From: an uncultured Traorella sp.
GTDB lineage: Bacteria > Bacillota_I > Bacilli_A > Erysipelotrichales > Erysipelotrichaceae
NCBI GenBank assembly: GCA_945919165.1
Contig: CAMEIZ010000097.1
Coordinates: forward strand, 1-6,808
Direction: 5' to 3'
Length of the DNA: 6,808 bases
Part shown: positions 1 to 5,646 of the stretch, piece by piece
Numbering within the stretch: the first letter of the stretch is position 1
Layout of the letters: every line of letters begins with the position of its first letter
The notes under the pieces: model-generated
Told to the model about the DNA's origin: nothing
Seen by the model: only the letters and a program-made list of their open reading frames with translations
Databases searched by the model: none
Position numbers and translations under genes: made by a program

Positions 1-732
1 TTTATATGGTAAGAAAACAAGCGGTGCTTCATCCACATAAGCTTTGATTGTATATACTTTAGGATTCCCATTTTCCGCAGTACAAGTAATTTTAATCAGA
101 TTATCACCTGCATTCAGCTTAATTTCACCAGTTCCTGAAACACTTGCTTTTGAATCATTAGCACTAGCTTGTACTAACAGTGTGCTGACATCTTTTTCCA
201 AATTAACACTATATTCCGTGATATCAGCTTTAAAAGACGGAGTAAGCACACCTTGATCAATAGTTAATGAGGCCAGATTATTATCCTTAGAACGAGTATC
301 TGTAATCGGTTTTGTTGTGGAGGATCCTGAACCTCCTCCTTGCGAAGTATTTCGTTTTACAGCTTGAATCGTGAGAGTTTTGCTGATGTTTTGATCAACA
401 GGATTATCATAATCAGAACCAACACCATTCACCTTGATTGTGATTGTTCCTTCCTGAGTTGCTTTATATGTAGCTGTAACTGATTTCGTTTCACCCATTG
501 CATCCAAATCGCTTGGAAAACCACTGACAACACTGCAAGGTCCACTGCATGAAGCATTGAAGTAAGCATACATATTCGTCATTGTGATTGTTACTTTAAA
601 GGTATCTCCTACATAAACCGATTTGACATTGCTGGATACTGAAAAACTAGCTGCTTGAAGAGGCAGAGCATTTAAACAACATAATAATAGAACTAGCACT
701 GACAATACTGCTATTTTAATTCTTTTTTTCAT
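1..732 (-). CDS. Exported Ig-like / cadherin-like beta-sandwich protein, 3' end outside window
   Basis: Seen: the frame is open from the ATG at 732 to base 1 (244 codons, no stop), so the C-terminus is missing. Residues 1-27 form a signal peptide (MKKRIK, a hydrophobic core, then a probable cut after LQA). Residues 29-125 look like an Ig-like beta domain ('VYVGDTFKVTITM' near 39-51, 'EGTITIKV' near 94-101). A Gly/Ser-rich linker follows at 130-140. Residues 149-233 match the cadherin-like beta-sandwich family I know as PF12733: 'NNLASLTIDQGVLTPSF', then 'TEYSVNL', 'VSGTG', and 'AENGNPKVYTI'. Such modules usually sit in surface or secreted proteins and act as spacers or in adhesion. No catalytic residues are visible. 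The gene starts 9 bp after the glucosaminidase stop, so the two are probably one operon acting at the cell surface. The missing end could carry an anchor or a dockerin. The Ig-like domain could distantly be cohesin-like, but I cannot show this. Confidence 0.85.
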   Translation of the reverse strand, partial: MKKRIKIAVLSVLVLLLCCLNALPLQAASFSVSSNVKSVYVGDTFKVTITMTNMYAYFNASCSGPCSVVSGFPSDLDAMGETKSVTATYKATQEGTITIKVNGVGSDYDNPVDQNISKTLTIQAVKRNTSQGGGSGSSTTKPITDTRSKDNNLASLTIDQGVLTPSFKADITEYSVNLEKDVSTLLVQASANDSKASVSGTGEIKLNAGDNLIKITCTAENGNPKVYTIKAYVDEAPLVFLPYK

Positions 733-744
733 ACTTATCTCCTA
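733..744 (-). promoter_or_regulatory. Ribosome binding site overlapping the upstream stop codon
   Basis: On the minus strand the sequence reads TAGGAGATAAGT directly before the ATG at 732. The TAG stop of the glucosaminidase gene (742-744) supplies the first bases of the AGGAG Shine-Dalgarno motif (739-743), 6 nt from the start. This fixes the start of the Ig-like protein and suggests translational coupling (inference). Confidence 0.85.
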
Positions 745-2937
745 TTGGATTGGTTTTTTCCCTGTAATATGATTACGAATCATGACGTAATCACTTGGTG
801 TTATACCATCTTTTTTATTTACATCTGCTGCCTTTTGTGCACTTACCAATGATATTTTTTTACCATTGATATGATTTCTTACCAGCACATAATCAGAAGG
901 TGAAATCTTGCCGTCACAGTTGACATCTCCTATGATAACAATCAATAATTCATAAGTTTTCTGATCAGCATCAGACAGAATTAATTTCATATCCGAAGTC
1001 ACCAGTTTTTTATCATTATCGTGACCATTCAGATCAATTTCAGCATGGATCTGCACATCAATACCATTTAATCGCTGAATCAGTGATTCCACTTGTGTTT
1101 CATGATGAATACCATAGAGAAAACCATTATCGGCATAAAGAGAAGCTTTTTCTAAATATGCATTGATATCAAATGAAACCTCTTCTTTTTTGGCATCATT
1201 AATTTTTCTTATGGAATCACTGGTTACATATCCATATGAAGTATTAAAATCGTATATCTGAGCATAAATCCAAGATAAAGATTCATTATTGTAACGAGCA
1301 ATTTTCTTTTGATTCCCATCAAGCGGATGATCTGTATAAATCTTATACCAGTTAGTTGCATCTGAGTAAACCTGATCGATCAGAATAAAAGGCATGTTTT
1401 TAACAAGATAACTTTTGTTTTTCATTGAATAAATCAAATCAGAATTATTAGCAGCTTTTTTCACAATATCAAGTGCTGTGGAAGATTCTTTAATACCTAA
1501 AGAATATTTTTGATAATCATTTTTTCCAAGAAATTCATCGATATAGTAACTGTGAGAAGCTGCTTTTTCACCCCAATATGGATCAGAGGCATATTTCACA
1601 TTCATGCCGCTCACTTTATCTCCCAAATGACCACCAAAATAACGCCAATCATTGGTATCTAAATATCCCCAGTTTACCCATTGACGATAAAACACATCAA
1701 CACAATCAGAAACCGATAAAAAGACATCCGCACTTCCTGATGGATTCACGTCAATGGCATTTAGACCAAATAAATTATTCTTTTGTATCGCAATTCTGCT
1801 CCTGCCCCATCCACTTTCATTAATGGCAATGCCAAGTGATAAAAGAGGATTTACACCAACTTCATGTCCTTGCATAAATGAGCTTCCCTCTTGATACAAC
1901 AAGGATTGATTTTTTTGAAGATCATCATAGTTCTGTGATGTTGGTTTTGACGAATATTTGTCAGCAATATAGCTATCTAATTGTTGAGCTGTATAATTCG
2001 TCATAGAATGAAGCGGTAAAAACTGATAATAGTTATAATAAGGTTTATTAGCATTTACAGCATTTTCACTGCTGTTTTGTCGATAATCATCAATCATTTT
2101 GAAATAATCAGTATAAAAATAATGACCATCATAGCTATAATAAACTGTATTTTCATTCATTCCTTCTTGCGGATATCCTACCATTATTGCACTGGTATAA
2201 GATCCTGAGGTCGATAGATCATTTTTTCTGATGTAATGATAAAGTTTGCCCGAAGAAACTTGATAATAGGATAAATAAGTTGTTTTATCACAATAAGGAA
2301 CTAGATCAAGCAAGGATGCCTGAATTTTTCCAGTAACTGCACCTATTTTAAAAACAACTGAATCATCATCTTTGGAAATAAAAGCAGCATCAATTCCATA
2401 AACAGGATTGAGATAGCCATTACAACCATTCTCAACATCCGTATAATCATGATTTAAGATGGTAGAACCATCACTTGATTGAATATATTTAAAGCGAACA
2501 ACTGCATATTTAATCACCCAATAGGTATCTTGAGATTTAATGGCATAATTAATATCGGGTTCGATTAGAATCTGCTTGTTATACGCCTTGAGTGCTTCAT
2601 TATAATCCTCATAAGCATTTATCTCAGTTTCAATTCCATATTCTGAAATAGAAATCAGCTTATAAGGATTTGTTTCCAAAGTATTCACTTCTCCATTTCC
2701 AACATATTTTTCATAATAATCCTGATTTGCCTTTTCAAGTGTAACAGCACGATCATTATCGACCGTAAATTCTATCAAATCCCCATTTTCATCGTATTCA
2801 TAAACGGTAGAACCAACAGGTACACCTTCTTCAGTTTGAAGATTATTTTCATTTGCCTGTAACGATTGCACACAGCAAAGCGACAGCACCATTCCAAAAC
2901 ATAGATAGATAAGCTTCAGTCTATTGTTTTTTTTCAT
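742..2937 (-). CDS. Secreted GH73-type glucosaminidase with C-terminal dockerin-like domain
   Basis: A probable peptidoglycan hydrolase (endo-beta-N-acetylglucosaminidase) acting outside the cell. Residues 1-28 are a signal peptide (cut after SLQA). Residues about 100-310 form an N-terminal region seen in clostridial glucosaminidases ('YYSYDGHYFY' 266-275, 'PYYNYYQFLPL' 299-309). The catalytic domain covers about 345-470: 'INESGWGRS' at 372-380 with likely catalytic Glu374, 'NNLFGLNA' 387-394, and 'SGMNVKYASDPYWGEKA' 443-459. Residues about 485-577 resemble an SH3-like wall-binding module ('WYKIYTD' 530-536). Residues about 600-668 resemble the beta segment that often precedes dockerins. Residues 670-728 hold two EF-hand-like repeats, 'DVNCDGKISPSD' and 'DVNKKDGITPSD', each followed by 'YV..RNHI.GKK'. 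The ATG at 2937 follows TGAGGGA. The gene precedes an Ig/cadherin-like exported protein in one operon. The domain calls are from recognised motifs; the substrate bond is family knowledge. Confidence 0.9.
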   Translation of the reverse strand: MKKNNRLKLIYLCFGMVLSLCCVQSLQANENNLQTEEGVPVGSTVYEYDENGDLIEFTVDNDRAVTLEKANQDYYEKYVGNGEVNTLETNPYKLISISEYGIETEINAYEDYNEALKAYNKQILIEPDINYAIKSQDTYWVIKYAVVRFKYIQSSDGSTILNHDYTDVENGCNGYLNPVYGIDAAFISKDDDSVVFKIGAVTGKIQASLLDLVPYCDKTTYLSYYQVSSGKLYHYIRKNDLSTSGSYTSAIMVGYPQEGMNENTVYYSYDGHYFYTDYFKMIDDYRQNSSENAVNANKPYYNYYQFLPLHSMTNYTAQQLDSYIADKYSSKPTSQNYDDLQKNQSLLYQEGSSFMQGHEVGVNPLLSLGIAINESGWGRSRIAIQKNNLFGLNAIDVNPSGSADVFLSVSDCVDVFYRQWVNWGYLDTNDWRYFGGHLGDKVSGMNVKYASDPYWGEKAASHSYYIDEFLGKNDYQKYSLGIKESSTALDIVKKAANNSDLIYSMKNKSYLVKNMPFILIDQVYSDATNWYKIYTDHPLDGNQKKIARYNNESLSWIYAQIYDFNTSYGYVTSDSIRKINDAKKEEVSFDINAYLEKASLYADNGFLYGIHHETQVESLIQRLNGIDVQIHAEIDLNGHDNDKKLVTSDMKLILSDADQKTYELLIVIIGDVNCDGKISPSDYVLVRNHINGKKISLVSAQKAADVNKKDGITPSDYVMIRNHITGKKPIQ

Positions 2938-2943
2938 GTTAAA

Positions 2944-2950
2944 TCCCTCA
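2944..2950 (-). promoter_or_regulatory. Ribosome binding site of the glucosaminidase gene
   Basis: TGAGGGA on the minus strand lies 6 nt before the ATG at 2937. It supports that start, which also gives a complete signal peptide. Confidence 0.75.
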
Positions 2951-2964
2951 TTTTTATCAATATA

Positions 2965-2993
2965 ATTTTACATGATTCATTACTAAAATGCAA
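2965..2993 (-). promoter_or_regulatory. Candidate sigma-A promoter for the glucosaminidase operon
   Basis: On the minus strand, TTGCAT (2988-2993) and TAAAAT (2965-2970) are separated by exactly 17 bp. The -10 box matches the consensus at 5 of 6 positions and the -35 box at only 3 of 6, so the promoter may be weak or activator-assisted. The implied start of transcription is about 20 nt upstream of the ATG at 2937. No other good pair was seen in this spacer. Confidence 0.55.
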
Positions 2994-3037
2994 ACGCTCT
3001 TTCCTTTTCACATTATTTTCCAATTTCAGTTTTTTTT

Positions 3038-3052
3038 ATAGTTACTAACTAT
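3038..3052. repeat. Perfect 15-bp palindrome, candidate operator
   Basis: ATAGTTA-C-TAACTAT is a perfect 7-bp inverted repeat around one central base, flanked by a T-run (3029-3036) and an A-run (3056-3062). There is no oligo-T downstream of the dyad on either strand in a position that would make it a terminator. It lies 44 bp upstream of the candidate -35 box of the glucosaminidase operon, and about 170 bp upstream of the tRNA promoter on the other strand. A dimeric regulator binding site is plausible, but no regulator family is assigned. Confidence 0.4.
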
Positions 3053-3222
3053 CCCAAAAAAATCTGACCCGATCAAAACAAAAAGTTTTAATGGTTTCTA
3101 TTTGGTTCAAGATGATTCTTAATAATTAACTCCATCTTCTTCATCTTTTTTTGGTTTTTTATATTAATAGGTAGTATTGATTAAAAATATGTTGGGATTC
3201 AATTAGAATTATCAAATGCCTC
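3053..3222. other. AT-rich divergent spacer with no recognised gene
   Basis: This is the rest of the 322-bp spacer between the minus-strand glucosaminidase gene and the plus-strand tRNA. It is strongly AT-rich with runs of T and A. I see no open frame with a ribosome binding site, no stable GC-rich hairpin and no tandem repeat. Weak short dyads (for example AAAAC/GTTTT near 3077-3091) are unremarkable at this base composition. Confidence 0.5.
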
Positions 3223-3251
3223 TTGAAAGTCGATATATTCTGCGTTATAAT
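3223..3251 (+). promoter_or_regulatory. Consensus sigma-A promoter of the tRNA-Glu gene
   Basis: TTGAAA (3223-3228) and a perfect TATAAT (3246-3251) are separated by 17 bp. The -10 box ends only 8 bp before the first base of the tRNA, so transcription should start about 1-4 nt upstream of the mature 5' end. Confidence 0.85.
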
Positions 3252-3259
3252 CTAAGCAT

Positions 3260-3336
3260 GGCCCGTTGGTGAAGCGGTCTAACACACTGGATTCTCATTC
3301 CAGCATTCATGGGTTCGAAACCCATACGGGCTACCA
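3260..3336 (+). tRNA. tRNA-Glu (anticodon CTC), CCA encoded
   Basis: A full cloverleaf can be folded by eye. The acceptor stem GGCCCGT/ACGGGCT has a G1:U72 wobble and six Watson-Crick pairs. The D stem is GTG/CAC with the GG of the D-loop. The anticodon stem CTGGA/TCCAG carries loop TTCTCAT, so the anticodon is CTC at 3294-3296, reading the Glu codon GAG. A 5-nt variable loop is followed by T stem ATGGG/CCCAT with loop TTCGAAA. The discriminator is A73 and CCA is encoded at 3334-3336. The start GGCCCGTTGG and the short D stem match the tRNA-Glu family of Bacillus-type bacteria, where the usual anticodon is UUC. It sits just upstream of the gene for its cognate synthetase. Confidence 0.95.
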
Positions 3337-3343
3337 TGATAAC

Positions 3344-3368
3344 AAACATCCAATTGGATGTTTTTTTT
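3344..3368 (+). terminator. Intrinsic terminator of the tRNA-Glu gene
   Basis: AAACATCC and GGATGTTT form an 8-bp stem around an AATT loop (3344-3363). The last stem T residues run into a stretch of eight T (3361-3368). It begins 7 nt after the tRNA CCA and lies upstream of the separate gltX promoter, so the two units are probably transcribed separately. Confidence 0.85.
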
Positions 3369-3389
3369 AGGCTGTTTTCGTGATTAACC

Positions 3390-3417
3390 TTGAACACAGC
3401 GTTGAATGTGGTATAAT
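3390..3417 (+). promoter_or_regulatory. Extended -10 sigma-A promoter of gltX
   Basis: TTGAAC (3390-3395), a 16-bp spacer and TATAAT (3412-3417), preceded by TG one base upstream (3409-3410), form an extended -10 promoter. The predicted leader before the gltX start is only about 20 nt, which leaves no room for a T-box or another riboswitch. Confidence 0.8.
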
Positions 3418-3434
3418 GTTTTCGATTGAAAAAA

Positions 3435-3439
3435 AGGAG
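3435..3439 (+). promoter_or_regulatory. Ribosome binding site deciding the gltX start
   Basis: AGGAG lies 6 nt before the ATG at 3446. The frame is open further upstream to an ATG at 3380, but that one precedes the gltX promoter -10 box and would add 22 residues not found in the family, so 3446 is chosen. Confidence 0.9.
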
Positions 3440-3445
3440 TTTTTT

Positions 3446-4897
3446 ATGAAAAAAGTACGTACTAGATTTGCACCTTCTCCAACAGGATATATGCATATTG
3501 GTAACTTAAGAACAGCCCTTTATGAATATCTGATTGCAAAACATGCAAATGGAGATTTTTTATTAAGAATTGAAGATACCGATCAGGAAAGAGAAGTAGA
3601 AGGTGCTGTTGATATCATTTATGATGTTATCAGACAGACAGGCCTTCAGTATGATGAAGGACCGGATAAGCCAGGTGACTGTGGCCCTTATATTCAATCT
3701 GAAAGATTGCCAATGTATAAGGAATATGCTGATAAACTTGTTGATTTAGGGGGAGCTCATTATTGTTTCTGTAAGGAAGAGGATGTGGCAGCTGATAAAG
3801 AAAGTCATTCTCTTGATTACCGTTATGTAGATCCTTGTCATATGATTTCTATTGAAGAAGCAAGAAAAAGAATTGCAGCCGGAGAAAAATACACAGTAAG
3901 ACAAACTATTCCACATACAGGTACAACTTCTTTTGAAGATGAAGTATATGGTCATATTGAAGTAGAAAATGCACAGTTGGATGAAGGTGTTCTGTTAAAA
4001 AGTGATGGTTATCCAACATATAACTTTGCTAATATCATCGATGATCACCTGATGCATATTTCTCATGTTGTAAGAGGAAATGAATATCTTTCAAGTACTC
4101 CAAAATACAACCTGATTTATCAGGCTTTCGGATGGGAAATTCCAACCTATGTTCATGTACCGCCGGTAATGAAAGATGAATTCCATAAGCTTTCAAAACG
4201 AAATGGAGATGCTTCTTTCCAGGATTTACGCGAAAAAGGTATTTTGAGTGAAGCTATTATCAATTACATTGCATTATTAGGCTGGGCACCAGTTGGTGAA
4301 CAGGAAATCTTCTCCCTAGAAGAATTAGTTGAGCAGTTCTCCATTGACCGCATATCAAAATCTGGATCAATATTTGATTTTGATAAATTGAAATGGATGA
4401 ATGGTGTTTACTTGCGTAATATGTCGTTAGAAGATTTTCATCAGCTTGCTCTTCCTTACTATAAGGATATCAAGAGCCAAGTTGATCTGATGGAAATTTC
4501 AAAAGCGCTGCAGCCGCGAGTTGAGCTTTTAATGGATATTCCTGAAATGATCGACTTCATTGATGCACCATATCCGTTCGATGCTAATTTATTTACTCAC
4601 AAAAAAATGAAGACAAATCCTGAAAACTCATTAGAAGCATTAAATTGGGTGATTGATGAGATCGATTCTGTAAAAGACTTCAGTGATGATGATGCCTTCT
4701 CTCAGTTTTTTGTTGATCTTGCAGCCAAACACGGAGTAAAAAACGGACGAGTTATGTGGCCGGTACGTGTAGCTTTAACATTTAAAGCCTTTACTCCAGG
4801 AGGAGCTGTTGAAATAGCACATATTATTGGTAAAGAAGAAACCATGAAACGTTTGCATGATGCAGTAAAACAGTTAAAAGAATTTTTAAATCAATAA
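3446..4897 (+). CDS. gltX: Glutamyl-tRNA synthetase
   Basis: A cytoplasmic class I aminoacyl-tRNA synthetase that uses ATP to load glutamate onto tRNA-Glu. Its 483 residues are the usual length for the bacterial enzyme. The HIGH-type motif is in 'APSPTGYMHIGNLRTAL' (residues 9-25), and 'LLRIEDTD' follows at 39-46. A zinc-site pattern of the E. coli type is visible: C107-x-C109, Y127, C131-H132. 'VVRGNEYLSSTPK' spans 208-220, and the KMSKS-type loop is 'KLSKR' at 248-252. The remainder (about 320-483) is the helical anticodon-binding part. Many Firmicutes lack GlnRS and use a non-discriminating GluRS that also loads Glu onto tRNA-Gln for GatCAB; this sequence alone does not let me decide. It has its own promoter, follows a tRNA-Glu gene, and converges on a minus-strand cluster. 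Confidence 0.98.
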   Translation: MKKVRTRFAPSPTGYMHIGNLRTALYEYLIAKHANGDFLLRIEDTDQEREVEGAVDIIYDVIRQTGLQYDEGPDKPGDCGPYIQSERLPMYKEYADKLVDLGGAHYCFCKEEDVAADKESHSLDYRYVDPCHMISIEEARKRIAAGEKYTVRQTIPHTGTTSFEDEVYGHIEVENAQLDEGVLLKSDGYPTYNFANIIDDHLMHISHVVRGNEYLSSTPKYNLIYQAFGWEIPTYVHVPPVMKDEFHKLSKRNGDASFQDLREKGILSEAIINYIALLGWAPVGEQEIFSLEELVEQFSIDRISKSGSIFDFDKLKWMNGVYLRNMSLEDFHQLALPYYKDIKSQVDLMEISKALQPRVELLMDIPEMIDFIDAPYPFDANLFTHKKMKTNPENSLEALNWVIDEIDSVKDFSDDDAFSQFFVDLAAKHGVKNGRVMWPVRVALTFKAFTPGGAVEIAHIIGKEETMKRLHDAVKQLKEFLNQ

Positions 4898-4907
4898 GCA
4901 TTTAAAC

Positions 4908-5013
4908 AAAAAAACGGTTTAACCTGATACAATCCCACTAAAGTATACAACTGAAATAATTTGATTTCAGAAGTTCTACACAGGTGGGATTTTTTTCAGA
5001 TTTCACCGTTTTT
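4908..5013. terminator. Nested palindrome, probable bidirectional terminator
   Basis: Four stems nest around one centre: AAAAACGGT 4910-4918 with ACCGTTTTT 5005-5013; CTGA 4924-4927 with TCAG 4996-4999; AATCCCAC 4931-4938 with GTGGGATT 4984-4991; and CTGAAAT 4951-4957 with ATTTCAG 4964-4970 (6-nt loop). On the plus strand the 8-bp stem ends in a run of T (4990-4996), as expected for the gltX terminator. On the minus strand the outer stem ends in CCG plus seven T (complement of 4908-4914), which could stop transcription from the opposing membrane-protein operon. It fills most of the gap between the convergent genes. Confidence 0.8.
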
Positions 5014-5028
5014 CTTATTAAGAATATA

Positions 5029-5646
5029 TTAGTCACATTTTCTTCCAATTTTGGAGAATGTGTCAACCATAACACCTGTACAAACTATTGAAAGAATAGT
5101 CCCAATTCCAACAATACCACCTAATAAATAACCGAATACTGTTAAGAATGAATCAGCAACTAAACGAACCCATTTATAATCGATTCTAATATAATCAATC
5201 AAACGATATAATATACACTCTAAAGCGTTCATTCCAAGATTGCAACGAATTAAAATCGATAAACCAATTGAGTAAATTGTTTGTCCAATTAAAAATACGA
5301 TCAATAATAGCCAAAAATCCAAATGAAGGTTCAAAGCTGTCAATACATCAAAAGTAAAATCTATTACATATCCTGTAATAAATGCTGATATAATTGTTCC
5401 GCTGCCAAAATAGCTTTTAGCAATTAACAAAGCTATAATAATTAAAACAAAATTATAAATGCGTGAAGCTTGACCATAGGTAATTCTTAGTAACACATGT
5501 AAACCATCTTGAAAAACAGTAACCGTATCACTACCCACATTTGCATAAAGAATGATTCCTACGCCAATTCCAATACAACAACCTGCACAGCATATAATGA
5601 ATCCTTTCAACAATATATGATAAATCTTCATCTTAATATTCATCAT
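5029..5646 (-). CDS. YczE/YitT-like integral membrane protein
   Basis: This 205-residue protein is almost entirely hydrophobic, with about five membrane segments (roughly 10-36, 62-78, 82-104, 109-133 and 162-195). Motifs recall the YczE/YyaS/YitT group of inner-membrane proteins: 'GIGVGIILYANVGSD' (26-40), then 'DGL', 'YGQAS' and 'GSGTIISAFITG' (81-92). The function of that family is largely unknown, and I do not assign a substrate. The two halves look duplicated: 'GxGTIxSxxxTGxxxD' patterns occur near 81-96 and 180-195, and 'N-x-G' occurs at 36-38 and 136-138. The start at 5646 directly abuts the TAA stop of the upstream cysteine-rich gene, and a GGAG at 5655-5658 inside that gene serves as ribosome binding site, 8 nt away. 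A second ATG follows immediately at 5643. The two proteins are probably coupled in translation and may work together. Confidence 0.75.
   Translation of the reverse strand: MMNIKMKIYHILLKGFIICCAGCCIGIGVGIILYANVGSDTVTVFQDGLHVLLRITYGQASRIYNFVLIIIALLIAKSYFGSGTIISAFITGYVIDFTFDVLTALNLHLDFWLLLIVFLIGQTIYSIGLSILIRCNLGMNALECILYRLIDYIRIDYKWVRLVADSFLTVFGYLLGGIVGIGTILSIVCTGVMVDTFSKIGRKCD

Noticed and set aside
44..256. 70-codon plus-strand open frame
   Set aside because: It lies antisense within the Ig/cadherin-like gene, whose minus frame shows clear domains, and it has no ribosome binding site.
1578..1823. 81-codon plus-strand open frame
   Set aside because: Antisense to the glucosaminidase catalytic region; the protein is His/Asn-rich with no family resemblance.
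742..2937. Lipoprotein signal in the LSLCC segment of the glucosaminidase
   Set aside because: The residue before the Cys is Leu rather than Gly/Ala/Ser, and a normal signal peptidase I site (LQA) follows.
3029..3062. Terminator at the spacer palindrome
   Set aside because: After the dyad comes CCC plus A on the plus strand and A-runs on the minus strand, not oligo-T, so an operator is the better guess.
3320..3360. Phage attachment site at the tRNA 3' end
   Set aside because: No repeat of the tRNA 3' end and no integrase are visible in the window.
3380..3445. Upstream in-frame extension of gltX
   Set aside because: The ATG at 3380 lies upstream of the promoter, has no Shine-Dalgarno, and the added residues are absent from the family.
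3369..3445. T-box riboswitch before gltX
   Set aside because: The gltX promoter leaves only about 20 nt of leader; no specifier hairpin or T-box sequence is present.
3245..3496. 83-codon minus-strand open frame
   Set aside because: It covers the tRNA antisense, the terminator and the gltX start, and part of its 'protein' is just the translated tRNA complement.
3746..3955. 69-codon minus-strand open frame
   Set aside because: A shadow inside gltX with no start signal.
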